DNA of 64,000 nucleotides from Acestrorhynchus altus. Its lineage: Eukaryota; Chordata; Actinopteri; Characiformes; Acestrorhynchidae. The position numbers and the translations under genes are program-made. The notes under the pieces are model-generated. The model had not been told where the DNA came from, did no database searches, and saw nothing but the letters and a program-made list of their open reading frames with translations. The stretch is from assembly GCA_034509495.1 (NCBI GenBank), contig CM067511.1, positions 24,751,200 to 24,815,199 of the forward strand, given 5' to 3'. Of the stretch, positions 48,201 to 61,084 are shown one piece after another (the stretch's first letter is position 1; each line of letters starts with the position of its first letter).

Positions 48201-50545
48201 GCAGAGTGGCCACTGAGGGCAGCGTGTCAGGGTCCAGACTCGTCACACAGAACATGTTACTGGGACTGGAGAGAGGGTGAATTATGGGACGAGGGACTAG
48301 GAGAGAGAGAAATTAAGAAAATCAGAGGACAAGATTTTTTTATTGTTTATTTTGTGCCTAAATTTTGAAATCTGGAAAATAAAAAATGCAAGCAGATGTT
48401 ACAAAACCATAGAGATGCAACATGCATTCTGTATCAACAGACGATTTAACATTTAATAAGGGAGACCAAGACAAGCTTGGTGTCTGGGAATGCAAAAGTT
48501 ATAGCCTATGATAGACAGTATAGGCATTGTACAGTATATGACACTTGTCTATAAAATTGAAAAAAGTGTGGACAGAAAGCAGGCTTCAATATTCAGAGAT
48601 GCAGTTAGCACAGTGTTAATTTCTATGCAAAGCTAGCATTACTTAATAGCTACATTATCCTCATAGCTGCAGTGTAAAATTAAAAAGCAAATGTCAACAC
48701 TCCAACCATGTCTTGGCTCAAGGTAATGGGAAATCAATACCCCAAACTATTCCTTGAAATATAAACTTTGCATTTCATATTTAAAAGATTACATAACAGC
48801 CTGAGGACTAAGTATGATGACTCAAATTACAGTCATCCTTCTTTACAGCTGGAAAACAAGGTCAGATATTCAAACTGCATGGGGTTGATAGTTTTATTAA
48901 TTGGTTTTTCCTCTCAGCCAACACCTTCTGTGCTCATAAACAAACTTAATAAGGCACTGATGGAAATGTTTAGAACCACTTACCCAATTTAGGCTTGACA
49001 AAACCATTGGTGACTCCAGAGCAGTTGGCAGCTACAGTCTCTCCGTTCACCACCCTGAGGAGGGTGAACTCCGAGGAGAGGGTGTGCATGACCATGGGTA
49101 GATCTCTCTCCCGGACCTAGATGCACAGCCAAAAACAAGGTACTATTAGCAGAAGGTAGAAATAGATGGTAAACATGGCTGGTGGTTTTGTATTTCCAAA
49201 TACTGTTTCTTAGATATTATATTATATTACACTTATGAAACAAAAACAATTACACAGAATAGATTCTTGCATATACAAAACTAAATCCTTTGCGTTTAAA
49301 GTAAATTGTTTTTCATGTTTAACTGATAATCTCTTTAAAGTTGTTACTGACCTTTTTACTGTTTTACAGTATAAACATTTTCAGAGTTACCTCTGGACAG
49401 GTGGCTAATCTAAGAAAACAAAATGACTGCAGTATCTAAATCTATATTTGAAAAGTACACATATAAATACAGTTTATACTAATAAATAAACTGATATATA
49501 GAGTGGCATAAAGAATCCCATGAATGGTGTAGTCATGGATGTTAAGTGAACTTAGTTCAAGGCATTAAATTAAAAAATGTTACCAGTCCATTTCTGTTTG
49601 TAAACGTCCTCAGCAAAACAGAAAACCCTGATTATTGGTTTTAATTTGTGTCACATGGATTGTAATTGATTTACAACAAGTAGCAAAAAAAATGATTATC
49701 ATGGTTTAGATGGTGAAGGAAGTGTGAATTACACTAAAAGAGGCATAATCATAATAATATGAATAGGAATAAAAGGAATAGTTGGGAGCAAAATATAATG
49801 AACTTGATTCACAATTGTCCACAATGCACTCAATTAGTCAAGAAACATTTAGTACATGAAATTTGTTGCTTTAGTACAGAACAGGACATGCTAACAGACC
49901 AACAAACACTGGACATGAGATTGTCATCAATCACACCACTACAGGAATACAAACATCTTCACAAGGTCAAAATACCTCCATATCCTTATTTGACATATTG
50001 ATGTGGTTCAGAATAAATGTTTCAATAAGGTATACCTATGCAGTTACACAAAACCATCTTGTTTACAGTTTCTCCATAAACCTATAAAGCAGAAAAGTTT
50101 ACTTTCTTACTTTCAGAGATCAGATGGTAACATTGCTAACATATCCCATTCGAAATTAAAGAAGCCTCCATCAGATGTCAAACATATCTTGGCTGACAGA
50201 CCACATCTCAAGTCAGTGATAAATCATGTGAAAAAGATTTTTGTCCAACTTTATTTAACCTTATAGGAAAGTGCAAGGATTACAAACACCATCTTGACAG
50301 ATGTGCTAAATTTTTGCCGCATCTATCCACATCTAAATGCACTTCACCAGCATGACTGTAATCTGAGACTCTAGACACTGCCTACATGGCCAGAGCAGTT
50401 CCTCGAAATGCTAAAATGGGTACAAAACTTGATCAGACTGTGTGTTTCCAGTGAAAGTTATGGAGACAACAAGCTGTCTGACCTGCACTCCACTGCTGAA
50501 AAAGCTTATTTGCATCTCAAACATTGTTCACAATCTCCTCAAAAC

Positions 50546-50620
<75 letters not shown>

Positions 50621-53600
50621 AAACAGCTTGTCTTAGGCAAACAATCCAACTAAATTCAGAGCCATCCCTAAGAGCCCCTGCTAAACAGACTGAGGGAAAA
50701 CATTTCAAGGGCAACCCCTGTGGAACTACTTTCTCCTTGGGCTATTTGGCTAGCATACAAAAACTCCAGAGCAATACAATATCCCTGAAGGCTGCATCTG
50801 ACTATCATTAACTCATGAAAAGCAAAATACTTCCAAAAGAAAGAGAGAAAAATATACCCCCTTAAAACATTTTCTATTTAAAGTCCAGAGCCTGACAACA
50901 ACGCTTTTGTGAAACTAGAGAATACAATTTGTTCCACAAGGAGGCCTAAACAAGCAATAGAAAACCAGGCCATAAAAACAGGCCAGTCCATTTTTCTTTT
51001 AAGGTTGTACACCATCCAACATACAAAATAAAACCAAACCAAAACAAACAAGCAAGCAAGCAAGGGACCAGGGCATCTAAGCAGCTTCGTTCAGCCCCAA
51101 TGACTCAGATAAAGGGGTTTATTTCTGCCTGCCTCCTGAAGCTTCCTTTGCACAGAGCATTTGGGCCAGGCCTTGCTATTTATAAAACGGCAAGCTGAGG
51201 AGGAGAAGGCTGAAGGCTGCGGCCCAACAAGGGGAGGTGGTTCATTTCCTCTCCCTCTTTCCCTCTCTCAAAAAATCTGACAAACCCCACGAATATCAGA
51301 AAATCAGGTGTCAGAAAATCAGATTTTTCTATTTTAAAAACAAAAATACATACCATTCACTTTGCCACGTACGAAAACTATGCACAAAACACCTATACAA
51401 CATACTCATGCTTTGCAACAAACAGGTTTAATACATTCCTGAATGGATAACCTTACAATCACATTAGTAGGTATCAATGCAACAGCTGACTATTACACAC
51501 AAATAGCATTAGTATGTAGCTACATATGCACTATAGCAGTGGTTCTCAATCCTGGTCCTGGAGTACCACTGCCCAGCTTGTTTTAGAGTTTTCCCTTTTT
51601 CCAGCACACCTGATCCAACCAAAGAACTAACTAACAAGCCCTTGCTGAGCCAAACTGGGTGTGTTCTAGCAGGAAACAAGAAAACAAGCAGGGCAGTGGT
51701 ACTCCAGGACAAGGATTGAGAACAACTTGACTACAGCATTAGGTGAGCTGTCGCCGTAATATAGGGAAGTGACAAATCAAGATTTATATATATTTTTTTT
51801 TTAAATGTACTTCATGCAAAAATATTTAAAATTGAACATTTAATTGTGACACAACAGACAGAAAGATTAGATCCAGCAAATTCTTCAGAACAGATACAAG
51901 ATTGTCAGTGGTCCCAGGCCTAGGCTCCCACAGATCTTTCATTCCTACAGGCAGTTCCTTGTGTCTATACCTAATACACCAAGTCAGCTCATTGTTTCTA
52001 CACTCATGTTCCATTTAATCAGCTCCACTTACTATACAGGAGCAGTTTGTAGTTCTATAATTACAGACTGTTGTCCATCTGTTTCTCTGCATAATTTGTC
52101 AGCCCCCTTTCACTCTGTTCTTCAATGGTCAGAACCCCAGAACACCACCATAAAGCAGGTGTTATGTGAGTGTTGGGTCAATCTCTGCATTGGAGTGACA
52201 CCCATGGGGGTGTGTGTCATTGGAGTGTGATTGCACTGATATGAGTGAGTAGACAGTTTTTAACCACTCCAGCAGCATGGCTGTTTCTTATCCTCTGACC
52301 ACACTGTCTACTATACACGCCGACCTATTTGGTCACAAAAAGATGCTCACCTGTTTCTGCAGTTTGTGTTAGTCATCCTCTAGTCCTGGACTTTTCTCCA
52401 TCCAGCAGTGACACTGAGGGGATTAAACACTCCAGCAGCACTGCTGTGTCTGCTCCACTAACACACCACAACCATGTCAGTGACACTGCATTGCTGAGAA
52501 TGACCCAATACCCACAAATGTGCTCTGTGGTGGCCCTGTGGTGCTTCTCATGGTCTCCCAGACCACAAGAGATCAGCATAATAAGTCTAGATTACATGTG
52601 TAGGTGCAAAGGGAAGACAAATGCTACAAGAACAGCACAAAGAGTGTTTCCCCAAAAATCATGTTTGGAAATATGTGTCACTTGAATGCAGCATATAAGC
52701 ATGCAGTTAACCACAGTTGCTGCTGCAGGGAAGAGTTTCATAAGCTGCTGTCATTTAGCCTACATTTCTTGTATGGGAACATTTTGTCTTTCCTGTATCG
52801 AACACTGATGACGGAGAAGGTTTGTAGACCAACTTTTCTATATGTTGGTGTTGTGTTATGAGGAAGATGGAGGAACACAGCAATATGTTTATGTGAGCAA
52901 GAGCATGTATTTAAAGCGGCATAACCTTATTGTATTAGGGAAGCAATCAGAAGCCAATACAACCTCCCCGCATTTTAGCAGCTCTTTGCCAAATGATCAG
53001 AGCAAGCTTGTTCTAAAATCTAGAGGGATATTTTCCACCACAAACAAGATGCTACATTCTCTTGTGGAAAAACATTAAGGGTTTAGGAATACATGAAAAG
53101 TATGACAAAATCCCTACATATACACATGCTAAATCATCAACGAATTATCCAAAGGATCTCCTGTAGCCATAACCACACACAGATGTACCCCCAGAGCAAC
53201 AGTAAGTTAACTTTCACTGCTCACTACAGTGCACATGGGTTGCAATGTGACAACTACATAGTGTTCAGTACACGTATACCCAGAATAATGATGTAAAAAC
53301 AAAACATGAATCAGCAACATAATACTTTACTTCAAATTTAAGTTTAATCTTGTTGGTTTTACTTAAGACCATGTTCAATTGTGCTGATCCAAAAAACAAT
53401 CCAATCCATGATTTAAAAACCATGAAACGATTCAATCTGTGAAATTTGAGATCAGATGATTTCAAAATTTATATCAACTATTGGAGAATTTTTGTGGTAC
53501 TAGTATTGACTACACTAGTTTCTGTTATTGTGACATCCCTAATTTATATATGGCTTTCCCCTTCAGACCGAATAGGCACGCACTTTATTATTATCTATTA

Positions 53601-56600
53601 GTTAACATTGTACAATAATTGAGTAATGTAGATTCTAATACATATATTTAGCACTGAGGAATGTGCTGGACTGCACTTTTCTCCTTTTTCTCCTTTAGTC
53701 GGACCATTATCTGCATGGTTTATCTTAAATATACATTCTCATCTCACGAGTCAGTACAATAGCTTTGACTGGCCCTCGTTTGTTGCACAGTAACATTACT
53801 GCCAAACATCTATACAAATGTCAATATCATTACTTCCAATTACATTTCAACATATGTTTATTAACCTGCTAGCTACTGCTATCCAATGTATGCTGGTCAG
53901 TCCTCTGAGGGAAAGAGAACTTATCTGGACAGCAGGCAGTCCAAAATCTTGTAATAACTTGTTAATGTAGCTTGCTCAAACAAATCAGCAAAAAGGAAGC
54001 TGCATTCTATTTTAAGTTTTCTTAATGTGTAGAAAGTAGAAATTAACAGCAAAAGTAAACAGTTGTCAAGCAGCATTATCCATTCAGAAGTATGTTTGCT
54101 ATCACTCTGACCTCAAGTAGATTTGTTGGATAGCAGTTTAGCTCCAGCCATTCACATTGATATAAGGAGTATTTCGGCCAAGATAGCTTTTTAAAAGAGA
54201 TCTCAACCTATAATCCACTCATCTCACTGACATATTAGTATTAAAGACACAGTAACAAAACTCCCAAAATCATCCCAAAAACAAAACTAATAAGAGGCTG
54301 GAAAATTGTTTTATTAAAATGATTGTGTATTTCTGGTAAATAAAGTGAACCTGGAGAGGGGAAAGACAAAACACATTAAATAATATATGATATAGGTCCT
54401 TAAAAAGCTATAGCTTTCACCAAAATCCAAACATGTTCCTGGTAAGCCAAACGCAGCCTGAGGTTTGCTTTAAGTTCTACACTAGAGCAATGAGGTCAAC
54501 ATATATCTAAATATTAATGGATATTAACATTTAGCACTGTGCAAAGTGCACACCTCACTCATCACAGTTGTCTTAAGCCATGTTGACTTCATTAAGCTCA
54601 AATAAACTTACTTACATTCCGCTTACTGTTAAGAATATTCTGGTATGTGTATGGTATTATTGTGTTTCACAAACTTGGTATGGCGATGCCCCATTCTGCA
54701 CATTTGACTGGATTCCCTGATTTAATACCCCTGGAACTCTGAAAATGGTTTGTTAATGAGCTGATTCATTGAATCAGGTGTGCTGGGAGTAGACAACCTA
54801 CTAAGTGTGCAGGGCAGGGTGGCACCAAGACCAGTTTGAAAAACACTGATGATTGTAATTAACATAATCTTTTAAACTTTGGTTGCTATAGAACATCAAG
54901 TAAACACAATATGCTTAGTAATACTGATCTTGCACATGTAAAATGCAGTGCTCCAAAAACTGTTGATCATTTAGAAATATATAAATAAATAGACCTTGGT
55001 GGTCAGTGCTATGGCCTAGAGCAGCTGGTGGGTGAAACAGCAGCCCTGTGGAACACTCGGGCGAATTCCAGCAAGGGGCCGCACTGATCCTCTTTACATA
55101 ACCACCTCCAGATTACCATCAGCTTTGCTTTTTTATTTTCATAAACAGGGTTTGGAGACAGAGCAGGCCAGAGAGAAAGAGACTGTAGTTGACAAGTGTG
55201 TCTGTGTCTGTGTGTGTGTGTGTGTGAGAAGGAGATTCAAACTCTCAGACAGCAAACAATGTGCTGAGATTAGTTCAGACCTCATTGCTTTCTTGCTTTT
55301 AAATATTTAAATAATCTCATTTTGCTCAAATTAGTTTCACAACAAATCAGACCCAAGACTGAGTGCAGCATCATATATTTTTCATGTAACATATTTCAAT
55401 TACTGATTTTAAATGTAGGCTGTGCATCAGCTGTTCTTGGAATCACAAGGACTCTTTATAGAGCTAGTCGCCTGGTCAAACTGAGTGATCATTTTAGGAG
55501 GCCCTTAGTCAGGGAGGTGACCAAGATCCAATGGACCAATGGTCAATCTGACAGATCTCCAACATTGAGAGAGGAAAACGTTACAGAAGAACAACCATTT
55601 CTAAAGCACTCTTGTAAAGAGTATGGTAAAGTGGCCAGACTGAAGCCAATCCTCAGTAAAAGGCACATGACAGCCCATCTGGAGTTTGCCAAAAGACACC
55701 TCAAGGACTCTCAGACCATGAGAAACAAAAAGATGAATCTTTCTGGACTGAATGCCAAGCATCACATCTGGAGGAACCCAGGCACAGCTCATCCCCTAGC
55801 CAATACCATTCCTTCAATGAAGCATAATGGTGGCAGCATCATGCTGTGGGGATGTTTATCTGCAGCAGGTACTGGGAGACTAGTCAGTGCTTAGGAAAAG
55901 ATGACTGGAGTGATGTACAAAGACAAGATTCATAACCTACACCAGAGTGCTCTGGAACTCAGACTGGGATGAAGGTTTATCTTCCCACAGGAGAACGACC
56001 CTAAGCACACAAGCCAAGATAAAGGAGCGGCCTTGTGACAACTCTGTGAATGTCCTTGGGTGGCCCAGCCAGAGTCCAGACTTGAACCCGATTGAACATC
56101 TCTGGAGATATCAAAAAAATTGCTGTGCACAGACACTCCACATCCAATTGATGGTACTTGAGAGGTTCTGCAAAGAAGTCGAACGGACTTGAGGCTGTAA
56201 TTGCTGCCAAAGGTGCTTCAACAAAGCAAAGATTTCAAACAAACTTCTCACTTTGTCATCATGTGTAGGACTTTGCACAATTTATGTAACAGCCTTATTC
56301 CAAAATGGATTTTTTTTTGTCAAAAAGTGAAACACTATGCATACTTTCCAGATGAATTGTAGATGCCTGTTTTTTTTTCGATTATACAAGTAAAACTGAT
56401 TATACTGCAACAACACTACTAAACTGCATGAGTAAATGTTCACAATTTAGTTTTGGTGTGGTACTTGAGTGCATTGGCTCAAGGTCATCAGATACTTTTA
56501 CACCCAAAACTGGGTAAATGTCAGAGTCCACCAATTTCAGCAGACCCTATGTAATGAACACAATCTTAAATAAAACTTGTCAGAGATGCAAGTTAAATTG

Positions 56601-58939
56601 TTAAATGAAGAAGTTAAATTAAAGCTAATATTTTGTAGTGCAACCTCACTTTTATTTAAATACAAAAGTGCTGGACTACAGCCAAACTAACTGCCCAATT
56701 ACACAAGATTAATCTGCATATGTACTGAAGATATGCTTAAAATGAGTCAGAAACATGACACACACACACATACAATGTATTTACAGCTTTACAGTCTATA
56801 GAAGGACAAGAAAAACTGTGTCCAAATTGCCTCCAAATAACCTTCCAAATCTATTTAACCAGGAATAATTATCCTCTCTTTGTAACAATATATGCTAATT
56901 AGTGATTTAAGGGGCAGGGGTGGCTCAGTGATTACAGCACTGGGTTATTGATGAAATAGTTGTGGGTTTGATACTGGAGTTTGCCAAGCTGCTGCTGTAG
57001 GGCCTTGCTCTATGTTACCTGGGCATTGCAGTGCATACTACTCATCAGGCTAAGCACATATGCTCACTGTGCCAGGTAATGGCAAAATTCTACTGGTAAA
57101 TGCATGTAACTGAGCTCTGTTCTATGCAATCTGGGGCTGAAACACTCCTTATAACGTCAATGGGCAGAGCCAAACAGCTGTAGGCTGCATAGACAGATTT
57201 ATATAAGCATGTAGTTGAATTTTATTGAATCACAGAAACAATGAATCCAAAACTGACTGTTTCATAACAATAATGCCAAATAAGATTCTATGGCCCAGTC
57301 CTAAGAGAAAGTGGAGTTAATTGGCCCCTAGGACTGAAACGTAGAAGGACAAAATGGTCTTCATATTCACAGCTACGTCAACACATAATTTGACCCTGAC
57401 AGGCAGTTCAGCTTGCACTAGGACCAAGCCATATGGATGAATAATTATTATAAGATCCCCTGTAACACTGATTTCACAAAGTCTGTAACATTAATCTTCA
57501 CTACATCTTTATAAGAGGTGATTTAAGTCAGAATGTAGGTTATACTGAATCAATAACAGCAATAATTAGAACAAAATTTGAACAATGATATTTCTGTCCA
57601 TGTTGAGAAAACTTTATCAGGGCATTTAAGTAATTAACAGATATTTAGTAAAAAGTAAAAGTAAAAATTAAAACATGACCGGTAGTGGACAGATATCCAT
57701 ATTTAACTGATATTTTATAATGTTTTCTAGAAAAGCAGTATGTTTAGGTGATGCTGGTATACCACACTAAAATATCATTTTACAGCATTTGTAACATCTT
57801 TAGATTTCTCTATAATAAAGTAATCACAGATATGTGCAGGAAAACTACAGGATATTAGCCTTAAACCACATTGTTCATGCAACTGTAATCCATGGGACTC
57901 ACCAGTATAAAGTCAGTTTGGTAGGTTGATAGCATGAACACAGAGATGTTGTGGTCAGCCAGGGGAGCGATGACAGATTTGGCGATTTTGGTCACCCCGA
58001 TCGGCTGAGAGCTGGTGGCACTCCCACCTCCCGAAACAACATTAAGAGCCAACCACGTAGCATCTGCCACACTAAGATACTCCGACTGGGGCAGTTCTGA
58101 AAAAATGGTGGGGGGAACATTAAACTGAATCAATTAACACTATGCAATCATTACAGATTATTTGAAATCAAGCATTTTTGTTCTGAATTAAAAGCCATAT
58201 AAGCCATATCTCCCAATAATTTCTAACCATAAATCAACCAGATGAGTGTGGCATCCTCACCGTTCAGAAAAAGGAACCCCTTTCCTCCATGAGGTCGTTC
58301 TCACAATGACCTTTAGATTGCTGATGAGAGTCTGATATGCTCAAAGGCTGAAGGACCCATTGAACAAGCCACAATTATTCTCTCACAGTTCAACAGACGT
58401 GTGTTGAAAAGCCTAGGTTCATGCAGCCAATACACAGGAAATGGTTCCTCTATTCATTTCTACCAGCCTTGGCAAATAATTCCTCTAAACCTGGCTCATA
58501 AATTTCATATTTAATCAATCTTTGAAAAGATTTGAAAAGAAGGTTGGGGAAAAATAAAAAAACATCCACAAACAGGAAACAACTTTTGAGTAAACAGAAT
58601 ACCTGCACCTGTCTCTTGACCCAGAGCTTCAAGTATCCATGGTGACCAGTGAGGGTCACCTTGGCAACCCGTGTATAATGACATGAATTCACTCAGTCAA
58701 CCACAAAACCCACCGACAGCTTGGCCTCTGTTAACCCGTAATGGAAACGAATGGGGGGGTGATGATGGTGGAGCAATATGTGGTCAAACATTGCCAGTGA
58801 GTCCAGATACATGGGAGACACAGCTGAGCCTTCTTTTCTTTAATAAATAAATAAATGCTTGAATGTACCTTTAAAGCCATCTTCGTCCACTATGATGGTG
58901 TAATCCTCTGGTGTTTCAGTCAAACTGAAGAACTTACAT
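42272..58939 (-). CDS. castor2: CASTOR2 (GATSL2), GATOR2-binding ACT-domain protein (first exon outside window)
   Basis: CASTOR2 is the paralogue of the cytosolic arginine sensor CASTOR1; it dimerises with CASTOR1 and binds GATOR2 to restrain mTORC1. Eight minus-strand exons are visible: 58939-58869, 58096-57903, 49116-48984, 48296-48173, 46267-46157, 45325-45243, 45070-44976 and 42337-42272. They give 291 aa plus TGA. The missing 5' exon would supply about 38 residues to match the 329-aa human protein. Diagnostic stretches are CKFFSLTETPEDYTIIVDED, LSVADATWLALNVVSGGGS, GVTKIAKSVIAPLADHNIS, MLSTYQTDFIL, VRERDLPMVMHTLSSEFTLL, FCVTSLDPDTLP, GHIRFFSFSLIEGYISLVMD, GELWKMVRIGGQPLGF, ECGIVAQISEPL and ADIPAYYISTFKFDHAL. 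The SGGGS and VRERD segments fit CASTOR2 rather than CASTOR1. Ser and Asp equivalents of the CASTOR1 arginine pocket (MLSTYQ, FKFDHAL) are present. The two largest introns are 8.8 kb and over 5 kb. Confidence 0.95.
42361..44090 (-). mobile_element. 5'-truncated Rex1-like LINE in a CASTOR2 intron
   Basis: Minus-strand frames encode non-LTR reverse-transcriptase pieces. 43783-43583 reads PILKKSPVSSFSDFRPVVLT and FLDHLHFAYQQQVGVDDAVI. 43469-43053 reads LLNVTKTKEMAVYFRRMKNT and VDPYKYLGVLLDSKVNWTTH. The 3' end at 42361-42400 is CTGGGATTAATAAACTTATC TATCTATCTA on the minus strand, a typical fish LINE tail with a TCTA microsatellite. A second tail copy lies at 42540-42600, so insertions may be nested. 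Frameshifts and stops make it inactive. Confidence 0.8.
44091..44975. other. CASTOR2 last intron, right part
   Basis: Non-coding AT-rich; nothing recognised. Confidence 0.65.
45326..46156. other. CASTOR2 intron
   Basis: Non-coding AT-rich; nothing recognised. Confidence 0.65.
46268..48172. other. CASTOR2 intron with a mariner-like fragment
   Basis: Contains a stretch at about 47490-47700 (TGCTTTTGTTCAAGTAACTG and TAGATTTTGGAGCATTGCTG) related to the mariner-like repeats at 16933 and 32880. A YY1-like ACGATGGCGGC is at about 46362-46372. No gene. Confidence 0.55.
48297..48983. other. CASTOR2 intron
   Basis: Non-coding; nothing recognised. Confidence 0.65.
50548..50616. repeat. (GA)n microsatellite
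   Basis: About 34 GA units followed by an A run. It generates Arg-Glu and Ser-Leu frames. Confidence 0.97.
51538..51729. mobile_element. hAT-type MITE with imperfect 8-bp target duplication
   Basis: The ends are AGTGGTTCTCAATCCTGGTC and, inverted, GGATTGAGAACAACTTG. Flanks ACTATAGC (51530-51537) and ACTACAGC (51730-51737) match at 7 of 8 bases. The interior is palindromic near the ends (GGAGTACCACTGCCC and GGGCAGTGGTACTCC). No coding capacity. Confidence 0.75.
52020..52590. repeat. Dispersed otophysan-type repeat
   Basis: Contains phrases such as TGTGTCTGCTCCACTAACAC, CACCACAACCATGTCAGTGA and TGCTCTGTGGTGGCCCTGTG that I recognise as a very common non-coding repeat in catfish and characin assemblies. 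No coding frame and no clear ends. Confidence 0.5.
54695..54849. mobile_element. MITE fragment related to 63257-63411
   Basis: Shares TGGATTCCCTGATTTAA, GAATCAGGTGTG and a TTGAAAAACACTG end with the element at 63257-63411. The left end is missing. Confidence 0.55.
55197..55228. repeat. (TG)n microsatellite
   Basis: Short TG run in the large CASTOR2 intron. Confidence 0.9.
55418..56361 (+). mobile_element. Tc1-like transposon remnant with long open N-terminal part
   Basis: An open frame to 55894 contains SRLVKLSDHFRRPLVREVTK, LKHSCKEYGKVARLKP, LEFAKRHLKDSQTMRN, AKHHIWRNPGTAHPLANTIP and GGSIMLWGCLSAAGTGRLV, a Tc1 transposase. About 27 bp that should carry the first catalytic Asp (the WSDET region) are missing between RNK and LSGLNA, and a stop follows RLVSA. 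Downstream sequence includes an ENDPKHT-like stretch, PDLNPIEHLWR with the third catalytic residue, and a right end close to TTTCCAGATGAATTGTA. The left terminus is absent. Same family as 24268-24974. Confidence 0.85.
56911..57130 (+). mobile_element. tRNA-derived SINE
   Basis: GGGGCAGGGGTGGCTCAGTG carries an A-box-like TGGCTCAGTGATT, and GTGGGTTTGATACTGG a decayed B box about 35 bp further on. Then comes GCCAAGCTGCTGCTGTAGGG CC, the body of a SINE frequent in otophysan fish. Confidence 0.65.
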
Positions 58940-60946
58940 CTGAGAAAGAAAGAACAAAAAGGAGTGTGGGGGGGGGTGTTAAATAAATGAAATATAATAC
59001 CAGCATCAACACTTTGACTGAGCATGGCCTAAAGCAGAAATTTGTGTGTTCAGAGTGTCATGAATGGACTTCAGACTAATTACAAATTACGGACATTGAC
59101 ATGCATGTCAATTAGATTTTTTATTAAGTATACAGATGTTTAGAAGATTCATATAAAAAGCTGATACTTTTATCCAGAGCTATAGATATTTGCATCATGT
59201 TACACTGGAAGGAGAACGTACTGTGGTGGGTTCAGACTTTGTTATAGTTGTTGAGACAGATTAACATCACCCCTTAAACAACAGAAGGTAAAAAAGAACC
59301 AATGTTTTACTGAAATCAGACTCCTCTTCACACACACATATGTATGGGTGGACCATAGACCATCCTTGTGATTTCTGTATCTAATGTAACTGAAGATTAA
59401 CCCTTATTTATAAACAGAAATCCAATGGAAATCTGCCATGCTCACTACTCTGTGTGACGGGTGACACCAAAGGACTTCTGACAGGAAGGCAGAAATCGGC
59501 ACACAGACAAATCAGGCGTACACCCCCCTACAAGCTAATCAATCAAATATAAGAAAAACACAACTCACAGGTGAAGATGGCAGAACAGAGCAAAGTTATT
59601 TAGTGTGCTTGTAAAGCTACAGTGTGAAACTGAAGATAACTGAACCAAATGTATAAAATGTAAAAAAATTGGTCTGACATTTCAGGTATGAAAGGTATGG
59701 TGCTAGCCTCTTTATAAATGACTAAAAGTTACAGTATCATGTTGTTTGCCAAACTACTTTTTGTGTGAAAGAGGGTGTGAAAAAACATACACTGAGACAC
59801 TTTGAGCCCCATCTCTTTATGTATGCATGTCAAAATATCAAAGAGCACTTGCAAACTTGCTTCTCAAATGATCACTTAATAATACACTCAGGATGTGCAT
59901 TGGCAAGATAATTTTGCTTGACAGTTTCAGCTGTATTGCAAAAATGAAAAAACTTGTACTGGTTGAGTGATTACATGTCTGCAAAGGAAAGACATTTCAC
60001 CAAACTATTACGTAAAAAAAAAAAAAAACCTCAAACACAGGCATGTGTTTTATGAATACACAGCCTTGCACAAGCTATTACAGTACATGCTCTAGATATT
60101 GCAACACTGATCCATATTTGAATACATGCGCCACAGGAGCTGGCCTATGCAAACAGGGCCCAGTGTGCGCACGGCTGGTGAGATGTGAGGCACCTTTTTA
60201 TGTGTCTCATAAAACCCGACCTGTGATACTGAGCAAGAGGAGCTCTTATTTATGGCCTTACTCAGAGACCCCCTGTATTATTTTCTCTCCAAGGGGGATA
60301 CCAGGAAGGTTTGTTGATTCTGGAGAGCAGTGCCTTATCTGACACTGCCAAAAGATGGAAAAGGATTTCTTGAAGGTTTTTATTCACTGTGGGGAATCTC
60401 TTGAGTCGTGGGCCTTTCGCCATGCCCTCAAGATTACATGCTGTGTTGAGGAGGAAAGTTGTGAAAAATCAAACAAAAGTTAAGGCTTGTAAAGTGACTG
60501 TCAAAATTGCAGTAGTATAAGACCAATGTACTGATTAATCATGTAAACAAGAGTTTATAAGAACTCTGTTATTGTTGTACCTATTAAGTGAACAAAAGCC
60601 TCAGATGCTTTGCCCAAAGTGGTACATAGCATCTGACAACTACTGCATGTTAAGCTGGCTAAAATGAGCAGGACTTTGAGAGTCACATTCTGACTGGTTT
60701 ATCTTTCCTGGGTGTACACACTTCTGTGGATGATTCCCAGCTTAGAATACTGTGAAGCATTTTAGACCAAGATAGAAGCTAGTTACTGCACTGATAAATG
60801 AGTGTAATATTAGTGTTATATTTATTATGCTTGTCATCACATAATAATATCTGCCTTAATCAGAAGGGCTCTCAGTTTGTAGAATAATGATCATGAGGCA
60901 TATTCAATTTTGACACTGCAACTTTTGGAGTGCATTTACTCTACAC

Positions 60947-61084
60947 CAGGGTTTCTCAACCTGTGGGCCAGGGACCACGAGTGGGTCATAAAACACTCTG
61001 TGGTTATGTGGTCCGCAGGCACATCCTCAAAAATAGCTTGAGCAAACAGGTGGGCTGTGAGGGGAAAAAGGTTGAGAACCCCTG
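60947..61084. mobile_element. Intact hAT-type MITE with perfect 8-bp target duplication
   Basis: A 138-bp element with terminal inverted repeats CAGGGTTTCTCAACC and, inverted, CAGGGGTTCTCAACC (14 of 15 identical). It is flanked on both sides by CTCTACAC (60939-60946 and 61085-61092). No coding capacity. Confidence 0.9.

Larger units (their letters stand above)
49117..57902. other. Large CASTOR2 intron (8.8 kb)
   Basis: Holds a (GA)n array, a MITE with duplicated flanks, an otophysan-type dispersed repeat, a MITE fragment, a Tc1 remnant and a SINE, each listed separately. The stretches 49117-50540, 50620-51520, 52600-54680 and 57130-57900 show nothing I recognise. Confidence 0.6.

Noticed and set aside
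56911..57000. tRNA gene candidate
   Set aside because: A- and B-box-like motifs are present, but the flanking sequence is a SINE body and no cloverleaf can be drawn.
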